Below, in pieces: positions 1 through 9,473 of a stretch of DNA of 64,000 nucleotides. Numbering within the stretch: the stretch's first letter is position 1; every line of letters begins with the position of its first letter. Both the position numbers and the translations under genes were made by a program. The notes under the pieces are model-generated. The model was not told where the DNA came from. It worked only from the letters and a program-made list of their open reading frames with translations, and did no database searches. This DNA is from Gelidibacter salicanalis (GTDB lineage: Bacteria; Bacteroidota; Bacteroidia; Flavobacteriales; Flavobacteriaceae), in the NCBI RefSeq assembly GCF_016469035.1, contig NZ_JAEHJZ010000001.1, positions 99,417 to 163,416 on the forward strand. The letters are read 5' to 3'.

Positions 1-497
1 TTCACAAAACTGGCACTTTCTGAAAGCCTTAAACTCAACATGGTTAAGGCGCCATCCTCAAATTCATATCCGTCATCAAAACCATATTGGTTTAAGAGCA
101 GTTCTATCTCGCCTGCAGCTAAAGATTCTGGCGAAATCAACTCATCAATTCCAAATTTAGAAAAACCAACCTCATCTTTCTGGTCAATAAATTCGACGTT
201 AGAAATTCTTGCAATAGTTCTTTTAGCGCCAAGTTGTTTGGCCAAAACACAGGCGGTAATATTTGTAGTTTCTGATGAGGTTACGGCAATAAATAGGTCG
301 GAATTTGCAATTCTGGCATCCTTTAAAACCGCAATAGAAGTCGCGTCACCTTTAATGACTCTAATGTCCAGATGGTCAATAGCGTACACTAAATTCTCCT
401 TTTTTGTATCTAATAGGGTGATTTCTTGCGATTCGTAAGATAATAATTTTGCCAAATGAAATCCAACTTCACCAGCACCTGCAATAATTATTTTCAT
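1..497 (-). CDS. trkA: TrkA, potassium uptake regulatory subunit (N-terminal part, cut by window edge)
   Basis: The reverse strand opens with ATG at 497 and stays open to the window edge, giving about 165 residues; the family is usually about 450 residues, so the C-terminal two thirds lie outside. A Rossmann glycine motif GAGEVG is at residues 7-12, followed by an acidic LLDT at the end of the second strand and SSETTN further on, as in the NAD-binding RCK domain of TrkA. TrkA is the cytoplasmic peripheral subunit that gates the TrkH/TrkG potassium channel in response to nucleotides. It is divergent from ubiE, with about 200 bp between the starts. Confidence 0.9.
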   Translation of the reverse strand, partial: MKIIIAGAGEVGFHLAKLLSYESQEITLLDTKKENLVYAIDHLDIRVIKGDATSIAVLKDARIANSDLFIAVTSSETTNITACVLAKQLGAKRTIARISNVEFIDQKDEVGFSKFGIDELISPESLAAGEIELLLNQYGFDDGYEFEDGALTMLSLRLSESASFV

Positions 498-522
498 TAG
501 TAGATGTATTCAAAAAAACGTA

Positions 523-530
523 CAAATATA
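523..530 (-). promoter_or_regulatory. Probable -7 promoter element of trkA
   Basis: Reading the - strand, TATATTTG matches the Bacteroidota -7 consensus TAnnTTTG and lies 26 bp upstream of the trkA start. No good -33 TTG is visible at the usual distance, so this is a tentative call. Confidence 0.4.
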
Positions 531-681
531 AGCTATTAAAATGTGTCCCATTGAATTTGGATGGGATATAATAGAATTGTAACAATTGACAATACCCGTT
601 TAGCTGATCCGATGAGGTTATAAATACGATATTAGCCCGACTTTTCATAAGACGATGACAGCTTAGCAATGAAAAAATATG

Positions 682-689
682 TAATTTTG
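682..689 (+). promoter_or_regulatory. Probable -7 promoter element of ubiE
   Basis: TAATTTTG matches TAnnTTTG and lies 14 bp before the ubiE ATG. Transcription would begin only a few bases before the start codon, giving a very short leader. The -33 element is not obvious. Confidence 0.4.
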
Positions 690-703
690 CCAAAAATAGT
701 GTA

Positions 704-1435
704 ATGTCAGAAAAAGTAAAGCCGTACAAGGACAGTCAGTTAAACAAAAAGCAACAAGTGGCGCAAATGTTTGACAATATTTCTAAAGAATACGATGGGT
801 TAAACCGGGTTATTTCTTTTGGAATCGATGTAAAATGGCGAAAAAAAGTGGTGGACATTGTTGCTAAATCAAACGCCAAGCGCATCTTAGACATTGCAAC
901 TGGCACTGGCGATTTGGCAATAAATTTAGCCCAGACAAATGCTCAAGAGATAATTGGTTTAGATATAAGTGAAGGCATGCTTGAGGTAGGACGTAAAAAA
1001 ATTGCCGAACGTAAATTGAGCGACAAAATTAAAATGATACTGGGAGATTCTGAAAACATTCCTTTTGAAGACAACAGTTTTGATGCCATTACTGTAGCTT
1101 TTGGGGTTAGGAATTTTGAAAATTTAGAAAAAGGACTTTCTGAAATTTTACGTGTTTTGAAACCAGAAGGTACATTTGTGATTTTAGAAACTTCTGTCCC
1201 AGTAAAAACGCCCTTCAAACAAGGGTACAAAATCTACTCAAAATACATTTTACCTACCATAGGAAAAGTCTTCTCAAAAGACCGTGTGGCATATTCCTAT
1301 CTCAGTGAATCCGCTTCGGTTTTTCCTTATGGTGAAGCTCTAAACAATATTTTAAGACAAATTGGGTTTAGTAATGTTAAAGATTTACCTCAAACCATGG
1401 GCGTCGCAACAATTTACACGGCCACAAAGTCTTAA
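704..1435 (+). CDS. ubiE: Demethylmenaquinone methyltransferase UbiE/MenG
   Basis: A 243-residue class I SAM-dependent methyltransferase. SAM motif I is [10 protein letters not shown] at residues 61-70; [12 protein letters not shown] follows, and [15 protein letters not shown] is the UbiE signature after motif III. Length and motifs match the UbiE/MenG family, which adds the last methyl group to demethylmenaquinone (menaquinone is the usual respiratory quinone of Flavobacteriaceae). It is cytoplasmic or loosely membrane-associated. The porT gene follows 34 bp downstream on the same strand and is probably co-transcribed. Confidence 0.95.
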   Translation: MSEKVKPYKDSQLNKKQQVAQMFDNISKEYDGLNRVISFGIDVKWRKKVVDIVAKSNAKRILDIATGTGDLAINLAQTNAQEIIGLDISEGMLEVGRKKIAERKLSDKIKMILGDSENIPFEDNSFDAITVAFGVRNFENLEKGLSEILRVLKPEGTFVILETSVPVKTPFKQGYKIYSKYILPTIGKVFSKDRVAYSYLSESASVFPYGEALNNILRQIGFSNVKDLPQTMGVATIYTATKS

Positions 1436-1469
1436 ATCTGATTAATTGATCCCGAATCTCAATACAATA

Positions 1470-2219
1470 ATGAAAAGAACAGTCCTTAGTATAGTGCTAT
1501 TGTTGATGTACACCGCTGCATCCGCACAATTATTTTCGAAAGAAAAAATCACAAATCAAGAAAATTTTGACAAGGATTTCCTGACTTGGGGTTATTTTTT
1601 AGGGTTTAACAGTTATGATTTTAAATTTAAATATGATGCTGATCAGGCCATACGTCCAGATATTCTTGTAGAAACCACCGTGGGATTTAACGTAGGTCTT
1701 GTAGGCGATATGCGCATCAATGAATATTTAAATCTTCGTTTTGAACCGGGCTTATACATTACGCGTAGAAATCTGGAATACAGTAACAAAAACAACATAT
1801 TTACACAACACCCCTATTTTATTAGTAATGAATTCAGGCCAGGAGATCTATTCCGTGAAGTGAAATCCACCTATCTCCATTTTCCTTTATTATTAAAGGT
1901 GTCCACCAAACGGATCAATAATTTTAAACCGTTTCTTGTGGGAGGCTTTTCTACCGCTTTAAATTTGTCGAGCAACGAAGACAATCCAGAGGACAACCGT
2001 TCAACCCAATTTAGGACCAAAAGTAGCATGTTGTTTTATGAGCTAGGTTTTGGGATTGACTTTTATTTGGAATGGTTTAAGTTTACACCTTCTATTAGAG
2101 GCGTTTTTGCTATTAATGACGAATTGGTTAGAGATAATGGTCCTGATGAAACACCATGGACGGGTACAATTAATAAAATGCAAACCCGTGGTGTGTTTGT
2201 GAATTTCACGTTTCAATAA
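1470..2219 (+). CDS. porT: PorT-family outer-membrane beta-barrel protein (type IX secretion/gliding)
   Basis: About 249 residues from the ATG at 1470. That start gives a clean signal peptide (MKRTVLSIVLLLMYTAASAQ, cleavage after SAQ); an in-frame TTG at 1446 would add eight residues and spoil it. The rest is rich in alternating hydrophobic strands ending in an aromatic residue (final VFVNFTFQ), typical of a small outer-membrane barrel. PorT/SprT is required for the Bacteroidota type IX secretion system. The ubiE-porT order is, from memory, common in flavobacteria and supports the call. Membership of the broader PorT-like barrel family is safer than a proven T9SS role. Confidence 0.82.
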   Translation: MKRTVLSIVLLLMYTAASAQLFSKEKITNQENFDKDFLTWGYFLGFNSYDFKFKYDADQAIRPDILVETTVGFNVGLVGDMRINEYLNLRFEPGLYITRRNLEYSNKNNIFTQHPYFISNEFRPGDLFREVKSTYLHFPLLLKVSTKRINNFKPFLVGGFSTALNLSSNEDNPEDNRSTQFRTKSSMLFYELGFGIDFYLEWFKFTPSIRGVFAINDELVRDNGPDETPWTGTINKMQTRGVFVNFTFQ

Positions 2220-2231
2220 TGGTGATTGGTG

Positions 2232-2266
2232 ACCCGCCCGAACGTGCCTTTTCGGTACGGGCGGGT
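2232..2266 (+). repeat. 35-bp GC-rich palindromic element, copy 1 of 4
   Basis: Arms ACCCGCCCG and CGGGCGGGT flank a 17-nt centre. Near-identical copies in the same orientation occur at 28869, 60907 and 61171. This copy sits inside a TGATTGG satellite that continues on both sides. Confidence 0.8.
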
Positions 2267-2340
2267 TGGTGATTGGTGATTGGTGATTATGATTATGATT
2301 ATGATTATGATTATGATTATGATTATGATTATGATTATGA
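2267..2340 (+). repeat. Tandem satellites (TGGTGAT then GATTAT units)
   Basis: A short 7-bp TGGTGAT array passes into about nine copies of GATTAT (2285-2340). There is no coding potential. This lies between the 3' end of porT and the convergent methyltransferase gene. Confidence 0.85.
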
Positions 2341-2476
2341 AAAATTATTTATTTCAAAACGTTTAAGCAAAATTTTACTCGGTTTTCTTTAAAAAACTCA
2401 ATATTAAGACTGAGATATTAATTGCAAACTCAAACTACAAAAATTGAGTTAATATTCATTTTTGAATCTCCCACAA

Positions 2477-2514
2477 CCTCAAACCTCAAACCTCAAACCT
2501 CAAACCTCAAACCT
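2477..2514 (+). repeat. CCTCAAA 7-bp tandem repeat
   Basis: Five full copies of CCTCAAA and a partial one run up to the stop codon of the convergent rRNA methyltransferase gene. Confidence 0.85.
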
Positions 2515-3238
2515 ACCCCCTTCTTTTAAACTCACTCAATAAAATGGCCGTAGCTGTAGCCACATTTAAACTTTCTGTTGATTGGTGTAGGCTGTAACTT
2601 GGAATACTCAGCCGATGTTCAATAAGTGCTTCAATATCAGTTGAAATGCCACTACCTTCATTGCCCATAATTAATATGCCCGTCTCTGGTAAGGTGGTTT
2701 CGTAAATAGTGTTGCCATCCATAAACGCACCAAATTTTTTAACCTTGGCATTCCTTAAAAAGTCCTCGAGATTCAGATAACTTAAATGCACTCGGGTTAA
2801 AGACCCCATGGTCGCCTGCACCACTTTTGGGTTGTAGCAGTCTACAGTGGTTTCACTGCATACGATGTGCTCAACACCAAACCAGTCGCAAAGCCTAATA
2901 ATGGTTCCCAAATTTCCAGGATCCCTGACCGCATCCAAGGCCAGAATCAACCTTTCAGTAGACACATGTTTAGCCTTAGGAATTTCAAAAACGGCCAACA
3001 CCTCCTGTGGCGTGGTTAAGGCACTGATTTTTTTAAGTTCAGCGTCACTGATCAGAGTAAAATACGCGCTTTCAATATTAAAATCGGCATGCACCGCATA
3101 CAAATGGTGTAATTTGTAAGAAGACCTTAAAAATTCATCAACCGCTTTTTTTCCTTCTACAGTAAATAGTTGATGTTTTGAGCGTTGTTTTTTCTGTACC
3201 AGGCTTGTAATTAATTTTATTTGATTCTTTGTTAACAT
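2513..3238 (-). CDS. TrmH/SpoU-family RNA 2'-O-ribose methyltransferase
   Basis: 241 residues. The N-terminal substrate-binding domain (about 1-85) contains KHQLFTVEGKKAVDE. The SPOUT domain shows motif 1 (DAVRDPGNLGTIIR), motif 2 (GILIMGNEGSGIS) and motif 3 (SIPSYSLHQSTESLNVATA). Family members use SAM to methylate ribose 2'-OH in 23S rRNA or tRNA; the exact target (RlmB-like or other) cannot be read from the sequence. It is divergent from tamL, and its start lies within the tamL promoter region. Confidence 0.9.
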   Translation of the reverse strand: MLTKNQIKLITSLVQKKQRSKHQLFTVEGKKAVDEFLRSSYKLHHLYAVHADFNIESAYFTLISDAELKKISALTTPQEVLAVFEIPKAKHVSTERLILALDAVRDPGNLGTIIRLCDWFGVEHIVCSETTVDCYNPKVVQATMGSLTRVHLSYLNLEDFLRNAKVKKFGAFMDGNTIYETTLPETGILIMGNEGSGISTDIEALIEHRLSIPSYSLHQSTESLNVATATAILLSEFKRRG

Positions 3239-3257
3239 TAAAATCTATTTACTTTTG
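3228..3257 (+). promoter_or_regulatory. Promoter of tamL (Bacteroidota -33/-7 type)
   Basis: TTTG at 3228-3231, an 18-bp spacer, then TACTTTTG at 3250-3257 match the TTG / TAnnTTTG consensus with normal spacing. The predicted start is near 3264, about 27 nt before the ATG. The -33 box overlaps the first codons of the divergent methyltransferase gene. Confidence 0.65.
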
Positions 3258-3290
3258 TGACGTTATTAATTCCTATCAAGCATTTATGTT

Positions 3291-5891
3291 ATGTTTGATT
3301 TTACCAGCTATAAAAACATTAAATTTGCATTCATCAACACTTATGTCAATTTCTCTTTGAAACTTAAGGTAGCAAAAATATCATTTATTACAACACTATT
3401 CCTAATGTTGTCATCATGCAATGCTGTAAAACGCCTTAGCAGTGATGATTATTTACTGATGGACAACAGCATTCATGTCAATGATAAAAAGAACAATACA
3501 GATGCGCTGAGCAGTTTATTATATCAAAAACCCAATGGCAAACTTCCGCTATTTGGCGTCCCGATAAGGCTCCATATTTACAATCTTGCACGACCTAACA
3601 TTGACTCTATTTTAAACACCAAATATAGAAATCCTGAAGATCCAAAAACGGGACTTAAAAACTTCTTATCGCTTAAACAATACGAAGCGCTCATCAACTC
3701 TAAAAGCACTTTTAACAGTTGGCTAAAAACCACGGGGGAGCCACCAGTTATAATCAATACTGCTAAGACAGATAAATCGACCACCAATCTCAAAACTTAT
3801 TATTACAAAAATGGTTGGTTCAACGCTGTGGCCTCTTATAAAATAGATACTACGGGCACAAAACGCGCCAAAATAGACTACTTTGTAAAAACGGGCGACC
3901 CTTATTTCTTAGATTCCATAAGGACAAAAATCCAATCGCCAGTAATAGACACGCTTTATAAAACGCTCAAAAAGAAATCACTGATTGTAAAGGGCGATCA
4001 GTTTAAAGAGAATAATTTGACCAATGAGCGCGACCGATTGACGACAGAACTTCGAAATTCAGGGCTTTTTCACTTTGCGCAGGATTATATTACCTTTGAA
4101 ATTGACACCATTGGTACCAATAAAAAGGTAAATACGGATATTATCATACAAAACAGAATTATCAGGTATGACGACTCTGTTGAAGTCAGACCCTTCAAGA
4201 TTTACAAAATTAAGGACGTGAATATTTTTACGGATGATGCGTATCAAAATAAAGATCTAGTACCTACTGACACCATTAACTACAAAGGGTTTAACATTTA
4301 CAGCTACGGCAAATCCAAATACCGTGCAAAAGCCTTAACAGATGCTGTATTTATTACGAAAGGTGGTATTTTTAAAGATATCAATCGTACACGCACCTAT
4401 AGGTATTTAAGTGAATTGCGTACGTTTAAATACCCTAATATTGAATATGTAGAAGACGAAAAGGACAGCACCCTGACTGCTAATATTTATTTGATTCCGA
4501 AGAAAAAATTTGGACTTAATTTTAACGCAGAAGTGTCACAAAGTAACATTCAAACAATTGGTTTTGCTTTTAGTGGCGGACTATTGATACGGAATGTTTT
4601 TAAAGGCGCAGAAACTTTAGAAGTCTCAGGATTGGGCTCCATTGGCGCTTCTAAAGATGCCAACAACTCTAAAGACGCTTTTTTTGACATCACTGAAGTT
4701 GGTGCTACGGTCAAACTCACCATTCCGCGGTTGTTTTTCCCTGTCAACACAAATAAAGTCATTCCAAAATTCATGTCGCCAAGTACACGTATTAGCGCTG
4801 GTGCTACCAGTCAGCGCAACATCGGATTGGACAAACAAACCCTAACCGGTATTTTGAGTTACAATTGGTATCCAAATCAAAAAGTAACCAACACGCTGGA
4901 CCTCTTTAATGTGCAATTTGTAAAGAACCTAAACGTAGATAACTACTTTGGGGTTTATCAAAACTCATTCAGTAGTTTGAATAGTATTGCCAAAAACATC
5001 AATTACATAGATAATACTGACAATTTGAGCATCCCTAACGGTGCCGATCAATTTATTAGTGCAGTTCTCAATAATAATACGTCATTATCTCCTATTGATG
5101 AAGATTATCAAACCATCAGTAATATTGATCAAAGAAAAAGGAGGTTAACAGAAAACAACCTGATTATTTCTTCGAGTTTTAATTACGTTAAGAACAGAAG
5201 GGAGACTATTTTTGACAACGACTTTTCCATTATCAGGTTCAGATTGGAGTTTGCCGGCAATTTATTATCCAGCATTGCTAATATTACAGGTGCCAATAAA
5301 AATAACAATGATCGTTATGATATTTTTGGAGTTGCCTTTTCGCAATATACCAAAGCTGAATTTGACTATGTGAAGTATTGGGATTTAGGTAAAAGGAGCG
5401 TCTTTGCCGTAAGAAGTTATTTTGGCATTGCGGTACCTTATGGCAATTCAGAAAACATTCCTTTTTCTAAAAGTTTCTTTGCCGGTGGCCCCAATGACAA
5501 CCGCGCTTGGACCGCTTATAACTTAGGTCCGGGAAGCTTAAAATCTACCAACGAATTTAATGAGGCCAATTTGAAACTTCATTTTAGTGCTGAGCAGCGT
5601 TTCAATCTCTTTGGATCCTTATTTGGTGCTTTATTTGTGGATGCAGGCAATATCTGGAACGTATTTGATGATGTTACTGATGAGGCACAAACCTTTGATA
5701 GTTTAAGCTCGTTAAAAGATATCGCGGTAGGCTCCGGATTTGGTTTGCGTTATGATTTTAGTTTTTTTGTGCTTCGTGGCGATATCGGATTTAAAACCTA
5801 TGATCCCTCCTACAATTTGGGTGACCGTTGGCTTAAAGATTACAACTTCAACAATGCAGTTTACAATATTGGTATTAACTACCCATTTTAA
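3291..5891 (+). CDS. tamL: TamL-type Omp85/BamA-family outer-membrane lipoprotein
   Basis: 866 residues. A hydrophobic stretch ending in LSSC (cysteine near residue 43) is a lipobox, so this looks like a lipid-anchored Omp85 protein as in TamL of Bacteroidota rather than a standard BamA. Residues about 150-400 form POTRA-like repeats; the C-terminal half is a 16-strand-type barrel, with FFAGGPNDNRAW resembling the conserved (V/I)RG(F/Y) loop region and a terminal aromatic (NYPF). Predicted role: outer-membrane protein assembly or translocation, possibly with a TamB partner elsewhere. A TTG at 3357 would give a shorter lipoprotein signal; the ATG at 3291 is kept because of the promoter spacing. 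Confidence 0.85.
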   Translation: MFDFTSYKNIKFAFINTYVNFSLKLKVAKISFITTLFLMLSSCNAVKRLSSDDYLLMDNSIHVNDKKNNTDALSSLLYQKPNGKLPLFGVPIRLHIYNLARPNIDSILNTKYRNPEDPKTGLKNFLSLKQYEALINSKSTFNSWLKTTGEPPVIINTAKTDKSTTNLKTYYYKNGWFNAVASYKIDTTGTKRAKIDYFVKTGDPYFLDSIRTKIQSPVIDTLYKTLKKKSLIVKGDQFKENNLTNERDRLTTELRNSGLFHFAQDYITFEIDTIGTNKKVNTDIIIQNRIIRYDDSVEVRPFKIYKIKDVNIFTDDAYQNKDLVPTDTINYKGFNIYSYGKSKYRAKALTDAVFITKGGIFKDINRTRTYRYLSELRTFKYPNIEYVEDEKDSTLTANIYLIPKKKFGLNFNAEVSQSNIQTIGFAFSGGLLIRNVFKGAETLEVSGLGSIGASKDANNSKDAFFDITEVGATVKLTIPRLFFPVNTNKVIPKFMSPSTRISAGATSQRNIGLDKQTLTGILSYNWYPNQKVTNTLDLFNVQFVKNLNVDNYFGVYQNSFSSLNSIAKNINYIDNTDNLSIPNGADQFISAVLNNNTSLSPIDEDYQTISNIDQRKRRLTENNLIISSSFNYVKNRRETIFDNDFSIIRFRLEFAGNLLSSIANITGANKNNNDRYDIFGVAFSQYTKAEFDYVKYWDLGKRSVFAVRSYFGIAVPYGNSENIPFSKSFFAGGPNDNRAWTAYNLGPGSLKSTNEFNEANLKLHFSAEQRFNLFGSLFGALFVDAGNIWNVFDDVTDEAQTFDSLSSLKDIAVGSGFGLRYDFSFFVLRGDIGFKTYDPSYNLGDRWLKDYNFNNAVYNIGINYPF

Positions 5892-6103
5892 TAACCTATC
5901 CGCAACACAACTTCTTCAATCCTTCGTGGGTACAGACTAAAAACATACAGTCTTTCAATTTTGTATGAACCTTCCTTTAAATAAAACCTCAAATTATGTT
6001 GGATTGAAATATTTGCCTGATACTATAAGGTTTTCGGTAGCTCAAATAAGATCTATTTATAAAAAACAGCCCTCTCAAAACCCTTATTTAGCTTTAATTT
6101 CAT

Positions 6104-6111
6104 TATTTTTG
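6104..6111 (+). promoter_or_regulatory. Probable -7 element of fbaA
   Basis: TATTTTTG matches TAnnTTTG and lies 25 bp upstream of the ATG at 6137. The 245-bp gap after tamL holds no other recognisable feature. Confidence 0.4.
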
Positions 6112-6136
6112 AAATTAATTAAACAACTAAAATATT

Positions 6137-7204
6137 ATGAGTCACAACATAAAACCAGGTGTTGCTACAGGCAAAGAGGTACAGGCTATTTTTAAACTGG
6201 CAAAAGAAAAAAACTTTGCTTTACCAGCAGTCAACGTTATCGGATCCAATACCATCAATGGTGTTTTAGAAACTGCAGCAGCATTAAACGCACCAGTAAT
6301 TATTCAATTCTCCAATGGGGGTGCTATTTTTAACGCTGGAAAAAGCTTGAGCAATGACGGACAAAAAGCAGCTATTGCAGGTGCCGTTGCCGGAGCAAAA
6401 CATGTTCATCTTATGGCAGAAGCTTATGGGGTTCCTGTAATTTTACATACAGACCATTGCGCGAAAAAATTATTGCCTTGGATTGACGGACTTTTAGATG
6501 CCAGTGAAAAACATTTTAAAGAAACTGGTAAACCGTTATACAGCTCACATATGATCGATCTTTCTGAAGAACCAATTGAAGAAAACATCGAGATTTGTAA
6601 AGCATACCTAAAGCGCATGAGCAAAATGGGAATGACTTTAGAAATTGAACTGGGCATTACGGGTGGTGAAGAAGATGGTGTAGACAATACTGATGTTGAT
6701 GATTCTAAGTTATACACACAACCGGAAGAAGTAGCTTATGCGTATGAAGAACTGAGCAAAATTAGCGATCAATTCACCATTGCTGCCGCTTTCGGAAACG
6801 TACACGGGGTTTACAAGCCAGGAAACGTAAAATTAACTCCAAAAATTCTTAAAAACTCTCAAGAATTTTTATCCAAGAAACATGGCCTGCCTCACAATCA
6901 TATTGATTTTGTTTTCCACGGCGGATCAGGTTCAACCGTTGAAGAAATTCGCGAAGGCATTAGTTATGGTGTGATCAAGATGAATATAGATACAGACATG
7001 CAATATGCTTTTATGACGGGTATTCGTGATTATTACAAGAAAAACGAAGCCTATTTAGAAACACAAATTGGCAACCCTGATGGTGAAGATTCTCCAAACA
7101 AGAAGTACTATGACCCACGTGTTTGGCTTCGAAAAGGAGAAGAATCTTTTGTTGAAAGATTAAAAAAGGCATTTGAAGATTTAAATAACGTAAATACTTT
7201 ATAA
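6137..7204 (+). CDS. fbaA: Class II fructose-bisphosphate aldolase
   Basis: 355 residues, the usual class IIA length. Zinc-binding HTDHC is near residue 96-100, followed by KKLLPW; ELGITGGEEDGVDN near 172-186 and VFHGGSGSTVEEI near 257-269 are the metal and substrate loops. The enzyme cleaves fructose-1,6-bisphosphate to dihydroxyacetone phosphate and glyceraldehyde-3-phosphate, or condenses them in gluconeogenesis. It is cytoplasmic. accD follows 81 bp downstream on the same strand, a TAACTTTG overlapping the fbaA stop could be a weak separate accD promoter. Confidence 0.96.
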   Translation: MSHNIKPGVATGKEVQAIFKLAKEKNFALPAVNVIGSNTINGVLETAAALNAPVIIQFSNGGAIFNAGKSLSNDGQKAAIAGAVAGAKHVHLMAEAYGVPVILHTDHCAKKLLPWIDGLLDASEKHFKETGKPLYSSHMIDLSEEPIEENIEICKAYLKRMSKMGMTLEIELGITGGEEDGVDNTDVDDSKLYTQPEEVAYAYEELSKISDQFTIAAAFGNVHGVYKPGNVKLTPKILKNSQEFLSKKHGLPHNHIDFVFHGGSGSTVEEIREGISYGVIKMNIDTDMQYAFMTGIRDYYKKNEAYLETQIGNPDGEDSPNKKYYDPRVWLRKGEESFVERLKKAFEDLNNVNTL

Positions 7205-7285
7205 CTTTGCATTCCTAAACTAACTTTTCGATGGTGATTTTGTAATTCTAAAAATCGGCTATCTAAAATCTAAAATCGTAAATCA

Positions 7286-8143
7286 ATGTCTTGGTTTAAA
7301 AGAAAAACAAAAGGAATCACCACTACTACAGAGGAGAAAAAAGACACGCCAAAAGGCTTGTGGTACAAATCTCCAACGGGTAAAATTATAGATACTGAAG
7401 AACTGGAGAAAAATTTCTTTGTGAGTCCAGAAGATGGTTATCATGTAAGAATTGGCAGCAAGGAGTATTTTCAAATTCTATTTGACGATAATGTATTTAA
7501 GGAATTAGATCCTAATTTGGCATCCAAAGACCCTTTAAAGTTTGAGGATACCAAAACATATCCAGACCGTTTAAAAGCTGCTGAAGCCAAGACCAGCCTA
7601 AAAGATGCGGTACGCTGTGCTGTAGGAAAGTCTAAAGGAAAGAATATTGTTGTAGCGTGTATGGATTTTGCATTTATTGGTGGTTCTATGGGAAGTGTGG
7701 TAGGCGAAAAGATTGCCCGTGCAGGAGAATATGCACTGAAGAAAAAGCTACCTTATGTGATCATCTCAAAATCAGGTGGCGCAAGGATGCAGGAAGCCGC
7801 TTTATCGTTGATGCAATTGGCCAAAACCTCGGCTAAGTTAGCACAATTGGCTGATGCAGGCATTCCTTATATCTCCTTATGTACAGATCCAACAACAGGT
7901 GGTACCACCGCTTCTTTTGCAATGTTGGGCGATATTAACATCAGCGAACCAGGAGCGCTAATCGGATTTGCAGGACCGCGAGTTGTAAGAGACACAACGG
8001 GCCAGGAACTCCCTGAAGATTTCCAAACTGCTGAGTTTTTATTGGAACACGGTTTCTTGGATTTTATTACAGAACGTAAGGATTTGAAAAACAAGATCAA
8101 TCAATATATTGATTTGATTACCAATCAACCTTTAAGAGCTTGA
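7286..8143 (+). CDS. accD: Acetyl-CoA carboxylase carboxyltransferase subunit beta
   Basis: 285 residues. The crotonase-fold carboxyltransferase core is well kept: [34 protein letters not shown] and [15 protein letters not shown]. It pairs with AccA (not in the window) to transfer CO2 from biotin to acetyl-CoA in the first step of fatty-acid synthesis. Oddity: the N-terminal four-cysteine zinc ribbon of E. coli AccD aligns here to LWYKSPTGK and [10 protein letters not shown], so the cysteines are replaced by Ser29, Gly32, Ser47 and Asp50. The rest of that domain still aligns, so this is loss of zinc binding rather than truncation. Confidence 0.95.
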   Translation: MSWFKRKTKGITTTTEEKKDTPKGLWYKSPTGKIIDTEELEKNFFVSPEDGYHVRIGSKEYFQILFDDNVFKELDPNLASKDPLKFEDTKTYPDRLKAAEAKTSLKDAVRCAVGKSKGKNIVVACMDFAFIGGSMGSVVGEKIARAGEYALKKKLPYVIISKSGGARMQEAALSLMQLAKTSAKLAQLADAGIPYISLCTDPTTGGTTASFAMLGDINISEPGALIGFAGPRVVRDTTGQELPEDFQTAEFLLEHGFLDFITERKDLKNKINQYIDLITNQPLRA

Positions 8144-8167
8144 TTAAAAGCTTGATAACATAGTTTT

Positions 8168-8212
8168 GCCACACCCACTAGAATTTTTATTAATTTTCTA
8201 GTTCGTGTGGCA
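8168..8212. terminator. Bidirectional terminator between accD and the histidine kinase
   Basis: Arms GCCACACCCACTAGAA and TTCTAGTTCGTGTGGC pair with two mismatches and are followed on the + strand by ATTATTTTT. The right arm lies inside the last eight codons of the convergent kinase gene, so the stem is partly coding. Confidence 0.7.
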
Positions 8213-9335
8213 TTATTTTTAAACCTTTACTCCCGAGTGAAGCCCTTTTAAAAAACACTTTAAAAGTAGTCCCCACATTTACGCGACTTTCCACGGTTAT
8301 CTTGCCCCCCATACTTTCCACATGATTTTTTGTAATAAATAAGCCAATACCTCTCGAATCTGCACGTTGGTGGAAGGTTTTCTTAAACTGGAAGAGCTCA
8401 TGCCGGTGCACATCCATATCAATACCTAGGCCATTATCATTAACTTCCAAAACAACAAAATCATCAATGACCATACTAGACAACTGCACGTATGAGCGAC
8501 GGTCTTTCGAACTATATTTTATAGCATTGGTTAATAAATTTAAAATGATACTATCTAGATATACCGGAATACCCAGCACATTTAAAGTAGCACTGACCTG
8601 ATTGACAATATCACATTTTTCATGTAGTGCTATCGCGTTTATATTATAAATGGCATTATCAACAAACTCTCTTAAGTTTAAAGAGAGCATCTGCTCCTGC
8701 GCCCCAAAATCAGAATTTCTAACCTCATTAAGATTTGAAATGGTACTTTCCAATTGAGACAGAGACTCTTTGAGCATCATAAAATTGCCGTTTTGCTCAA
8801 TGCCTTGTAGTTCCTCTTTCATAAAATCTGTAATCATTCCTAAATTACCAAGGTGGGTTCTAAGATCATGGGTGGCAATGTGTGCAAAGTCTTTCAACCG
8901 CTCATTTTGAATGTTTGCTATAGTGGTAATAGCAGTCACCTGTTTAAGCATTTCCTTTTGCCTTGTAACATCATCAGTTTGTATTATAAAATAACGAGGT
9001 ACACCATCTTTGCTGACTTCCACGGAGACTGATAAAATTACCCAAATCACGGTTCCCGTTTTGTGGAAATAGCGCTTTTCAATTTGATACCGGTCAATAT
9101 CACCGTTTAACAATTGCCCGAGCTGTTCCTTATCAATACCTATATCATCCTTATGCGTAATATCAGGAAATGTCATGGTATAAAACTCCTCTTCAGAATA
9201 TCCCAAAAGATCCATCAGACTCTGATTGACCCTAACCCATCTAAAATCTAACCCCATAACAGCAATACCGTTGGGAGCATGGTTAAATATATTTTCAAAA
9301 AGCGTATCCTTAATAGTAACTAAATGTGAGGGCAT
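8190..9335 (-). CDS. PAS-domain sensor histidine kinase (orphan, soluble)
   Basis: 381 residues. A PAS domain (about 10-125, with FNHAPNGIAVMGLDFRWVRVN and a PAC-like segment) is followed by a short coiled linker and a HisKA dimerisation helix with AHIATHDLRTHLGN; the phospho-acceptor is His156. The HATPase_c domain has the N box (LNLLTNAIKYS), G1 (VNDNGLGID) and G2 (RGIGLFITKNH). No membrane segment or signal peptide is seen, so it should sense a cytoplasmic cue. No response regulator is adjacent. The extreme C-terminus is encoded inside the terminator stem shared with accD. Confidence 0.92.
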   Translation of the reverse strand: MPSHLVTIKDTLFENIFNHAPNGIAVMGLDFRWVRVNQSLMDLLGYSEEEFYTMTFPDITHKDDIGIDKEQLGQLLNGDIDRYQIEKRYFHKTGTVIWVILSVSVEVSKDGVPRYFIIQTDDVTRQKEMLKQVTAITTIANIQNERLKDFAHIATHDLRTHLGNLGMITDFMKEELQGIEQNGNFMMLKESLSQLESTISNLNEVRNSDFGAQEQMLSLNLREFVDNAIYNINAIALHEKCDIVNQVSATLNVLGIPVYLDSIILNLLTNAIKYSSKDRRSYVQLSSMVIDDFVVLEVNDNGLGIDMDVHRHELFQFKKTFHQRADSRGIGLFITKNHVESMGGKITVESRVNVGTTFKVFFKRASLGSKGLKIMPHELEN

Positions 9336-9473
9336 GGTTGTGAGGGATCTGCCTCAAAAATAACCAATTACACCGTGAACCATTAACTCGATTGCAACAA
9401 ATTGTATCTAATAAACTAATTCCGGAAGTCATTAAATTATGGCTTCAACCCTTATTCATATTATAATAATTAC

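Noticed and set aside
40-438. 132-residue + strand open frame
   Set aside because: It is antisense to the well-supported trkA frame and lacks any family resemblance.
5965-6195. 76-residue + strand frame upstream of fbaA
   Set aside because: It overlaps the fbaA start in another frame and contains the fbaA promoter; composition is that of spacer DNA.
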